From NCBI GenBank assembly GCA_964537075.1, contig CAZIBB010000045.1:1-5794 (forward strand): 5,794 bases of DNA, read 5' to 3'. Below, piece by piece: positions 4,581 to 5,794 of this stretch; the first letter of the stretch is position 1, and every line of letters starts with the position of its first letter. A program made the translations under genes and the position numbers. The DNA comes from CAYTED01 sp964537075. GTDB taxonomy: Bacteria > Patescibacteriota > Minisyncoccia > Moranbacterales > UBA1568. The notes beneath the pieces are model-generated. The model was not told the DNA's origin, searched no databases, and worked only from the letters and a program-made list of their open reading frames with translations.

Positions 4581-5483
4581 ATGACCATCGGCGATTGGCT
4601 TGAAATATATCGACAGCAACTTCCGGAAGGAGAAGCGCTTCTTCTCCTTTCCTTCACACTGCATCGGGAAAAAACATTTCTCCTGGCACATCCGGAACAC
4701 ATCCTTTCACGAGAAGAACAAGATATTCTTCATCGGTGCGCAGAACGAAGAAAAAACCATGAGCCTTTAGCATACATCACCGGTGAGAAGGAATTCTTTG
4801 GACTCCCGTTTTTCGTGACACCATCGACTTTGATTCCACGGCCGGAAACAGAAATACTCGTAGAGCATGTTCTCGACAAAATCAGGGAACAACGAACAGG
4901 GAACAACGAACAGGGAACAAAAGAAATTTCAATCATCGATATCGGAACAGGGAGCGGATGTATACCGATAAGTATTGCCAAGACACTCCGGTCAACACAC
5001 CCGGATATCTTTTCATATACGAAATTCATTGCAACTGATATTTCAAAAGCTGCGCTCGCCATTGCAGAAAAAAATGCGAAGCGCCATACGCTCGATACGA
5101 ATATTTCCTTCTTGGAAAGCGATCTGCTCTCCGAGCTTCCCGATACATACCTGCAGTCGCCATCGATTATTATCACCGGGAATCTCCCCTATCTTTCGGA
5201 AACGATATATCGCTCATCTGCCGATGATGTCCGACTCTACGAGCCACAGAGTGCGCTCCAGGGGGATGAGAATGATGGTACAACACTTATTATCGCGCTT
5301 CTCAAGCAATATATCGAAAAATCAATATATCCAGCAATTTATTTTCTCATTCTCGAAATAAGCCCAGAGCAAGGGACACTTCTCTTGAGCCAAGGGAAAG
5401 TATTTTTCCCACAATCAAAAGTAACTCTTCTGGCAGACCTCTCTGGCAGGAATCGCTTTCTCATAATACAGAATCATTCGTAA
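4581..5483 (+). CDS. prmC: Release factor glutamine methyltransferase PrmC (HemK)
   Basis: PrmC uses S-adenosylmethionine to N5-methylate the glutamine of the release-factor GGQ motif in the cytoplasm. The 300-residue product has the N-terminal helical domain with PLAYITGEKEFFG (62-74) and LIPRPETE (84-91). The Rossmann methyltransferase domain has the SAM loop DIGTGSGCI (120-128), the acidic strand end ATDIS (151-155) and the active-site motif as NLPY (201-204; NPPY is usual). YEPQSALQGDENDG (220-233) matches the conserved EPxxAL region. It is slightly longer than E. coli PrmC (277). Residues about 101-114 are an insert encoded by a 14-nt tandem repeat. The ATG at 4581 gives the normal family start but has no SD. 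The gene follows prfA, its substrate's gene, by 179 nt. Stop is TAA. Confidence 0.96.
   Translation: MTIGDWLEIYRQQLPEGEALLLLSFTLHREKTFLLAHPEHILSREEQDILHRCAERRKNHEPLAYITGEKEFFGLPFFVTPSTLIPRPETEILVEHVLDKIREQRTGNNEQGTKEISIIDIGTGSGCIPISIAKTLRSTHPDIFSYTKFIATDISKAALAIAEKNAKRHTLDTNISFLESDLLSELPDTYLQSPSIIITGNLPYLSETIYRSSADDVRLYEPQSALQGDENDGTTLIIALLKQYIEKSIYPAIYFLILEISPEQGTLLLSQGKVFFPQSKVTLLADLSGRNRFLIIQNHS
4883..4920 (+). repeat. 14-nt tandem repeat inside prmC
   Basis: CAGGGAACAACGAA occurs twice without change (4883-4896 and 4897-4910), then a 10-base partial third copy follows (4911-4920). It encodes a Gly/Asn/Gln-rich loop between the substrate domain and the SAM domain. Because 14 is not a multiple of three, the gain or loss of one unit would shift the frame of the whole methyltransferase domain. 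Confidence 0.9.
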
Positions 5484-5492
5484 TACAGGACC

Positions 5493-5538
5493 TTTTCAAA
5501 AAAAACAAACCCACATTGGGGTTTGTTTTTTTTGAAAA
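5493..5538. terminator. Bidirectional intrinsic terminator between prmC and the H1-like gene
   Basis: A perfect 20-bp inverted repeat (5493-5512 with 5519-5538) surrounds a 6-base loop ACATTG. GGG/CCC sits at the tip and runs of eight A and eight T form the lower stem. Read on either strand, the GC tip is followed by a U-rich run, so it can end prmC (stop at 5483) on the plus strand and the small basic-protein gene (stop at 5552) on the minus strand. Confidence 0.85.
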
Positions 5539-5551
5539 AAGTGAAAGGCAA

Positions 5552-5686
5552 TTACTTGCGCTTTGCAGTCTTCTTTACAGTCTTCTTAGCGGCCTTCTTG
5601 ACTGTCTTCTTTACAGCCTTCTTTGCCACCTTCCTCTTTGCCACCTTCTTTACGGTCTTCTTGGCGGCCTTTTTCTTTGTTGCCAT
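5552..5686 (-). CDS. Small lysine/alanine-repeat basic protein, histone H1-like
   Basis: A 44-residue product of only Met, Ala, Thr, Val, Lys and Arg: about nine copies of a tetrapeptide of the form [A/T/V][A/V]KK, as in AAKKTVKK, ending TAKRK. More than half of the residues are basic. Such repeats resemble the C-terminal tail of histone H1 and the bacterial H1-like proteins Hc1/Hc2 and AlgP, which bind DNA without sequence specificity. It probably binds DNA or RNA in the nucleoid. The gene is real rather than a chance repeat: it has an ATG (5684-5686), a 12-base perfect SD at a normal distance, a TAA stop, and a terminator just downstream. It lies convergent to prmC. Lysine is mostly encoded by AAG, and the DNA is itself internally repetitive. 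Confidence 0.82.
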   Translation of the reverse strand: MATKKKAAKKTVKKVAKRKVAKKAVKKTVKKAAKKTVKKTAKRK

Positions 5687-5689
5687 GTA

Positions 5690-5703
5690 GATCACCTCCT
5701 TCT
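5690..5703 (-). promoter_or_regulatory. Maximal Shine-Dalgarno of the H1-like gene
   Basis: The minus strand reads AGAAGGAGGTGATC, ending three bases before the ATG. AAGGAGGTGATC is a 12-base perfect complement to the standard 16S rRNA 3' end (GATCACCTCCTT). Four of the six other complete genes here have no SD at all, so this site implies unusually high translation. Confidence 0.85.
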
Positions 5704-5719
5704 AGTTTTATTTTTTCTT

Positions 5720-5752
5720 TATACACATCGAGACAGTTTTCTCATGTGTGTA
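5720..5752 (-). promoter_or_regulatory. Leader hairpin upstream of the H1-like gene
   Basis: TATACACAT (5720-5728) pairs with 5744-5752 over 9 bp with one G-U pair. After a bulged C, GAGA (5730-5733) pairs with TCTC (5740-5743), leaving the loop CAGTTT. In the minus-strand transcript it lies between the start expected from the -10 at 5786-5791 and the SD. A second, AT-only inverted repeat (5751-5776) adjoins it. The role is unknown; stabilising the leader or acting as an operator are both possible. Confidence 0.4.
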
Positions 5753-5785
5753 GAAAATTTTTAAAAAATATTTCTACTTGTATTC

Positions 5786-5791
5786 ATTATA
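5786..5791 (-). promoter_or_regulatory. Candidate -10 box for the H1-like gene
   Basis: A perfect TATAAT on the minus strand lies at the window edge; any -35 would be outside. It would give a leader of about 90 nt. A second candidate, TATAAA (5717-5722), is closer to the gene but has no -35 at proper spacing. Confidence 0.35.
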
Positions 5792-5794
5792 TAC

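Noticed and set aside
4883..4920. CRISPR-like repeat
   Set aside because: Units are 14 nt, adjacent without spacers, and lie within a coding region.
4730..5176. Minus-strand 148-residue frame opposite prmC
   Set aside because: prmC has all its motifs in the other strand; this is its shadow.
5690..5701. Fragment of a 16S rRNA 3' end on the plus strand
   Set aside because: The 12 bases match because they are the complement of a very strong SD placed correctly before an ATG; no further rRNA similarity surrounds them.
5516..5764. Leu/Cys-rich plus-strand frame that looks like a membrane protein
   Set aside because: It is the antisense of the AAKK repeat gene; CTT-rich codons arise from AAG lysine codons. 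The minus-strand gene has the perfect SD.

Overview
The window looks like a chromosomal segment from a bacterium of the Candidate Phyla Radiation (Patescibacteria, Parcubacteria-like). This is inferred from several things: a paired GC-rich palindrome of a kind I associate with these genomes, a small lysine-rich H1-like protein, an NLPY rather than NPPY motif in PrmC, short divergent translation-factor genes, and mostly absent Shine-Dalgarno (SD) sequences. No taxonomic search was possible, so the placement is moderate confidence. The standard code fits: every gene is open without reading UGA as sense, and all seven complete genes end in TAA or TAG.

Left part (1-2520), all on the minus strand. 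Read in the direction of transcription it is rpsB (ribosomal protein S2), tsf (elongation factor Ts), a membrane-anchored TPR protein of unknown role, and a tRNA-Thr(UGU) cut by the window edge. Between the TPR gene and the tRNA lies what looks like a second, decayed copy of the tRNA 5' end. It is split exactly by a 30-nt double palindrome.

Centre (2521-2759) is a divergent control region. A near-consensus promoter for rpsB-tsf and an extended -10 promoter for rpmE point away from each other and share the same -35 bases. The rpsB leader also contains two perfect inverted repeats.

Right part (2760-5483), plus strand: rpmE (L31), prfA (release factor 1) and prmC (the methyltransferase expected to modify the release-factor GGQ glutamine). 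The spacers here carry much structure. A 15-bp hairpin abuts a consensus extended -10 promoter. A 90-nt G-free leader that can pair with an upstream purine-rich segment precedes prfA. A 116-nt imperfect inverted repeat lies between prfA and prmC. prmC contains a 14-nt tandem repeat whose copy number would set its reading frame.

Far right (5484-5794): a 20-bp hairpin acts as a likely bidirectional terminator between prmC and a convergent 44-residue lysine/alanine repeat protein (histone H1-like). That small gene has the strongest SD in the window, 12 contiguous bases complementary to the standard 16S 3' end.

Functionally this is a translation locus: ribosomal proteins, an elongation factor, a tRNA, a release factor and its modifying enzyme, flanked by a nucleoid-type basic protein. 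I see no phage, transposase, CRISPR or defence genes. The unusual content is in non-coding structure rather than in unknown proteins.
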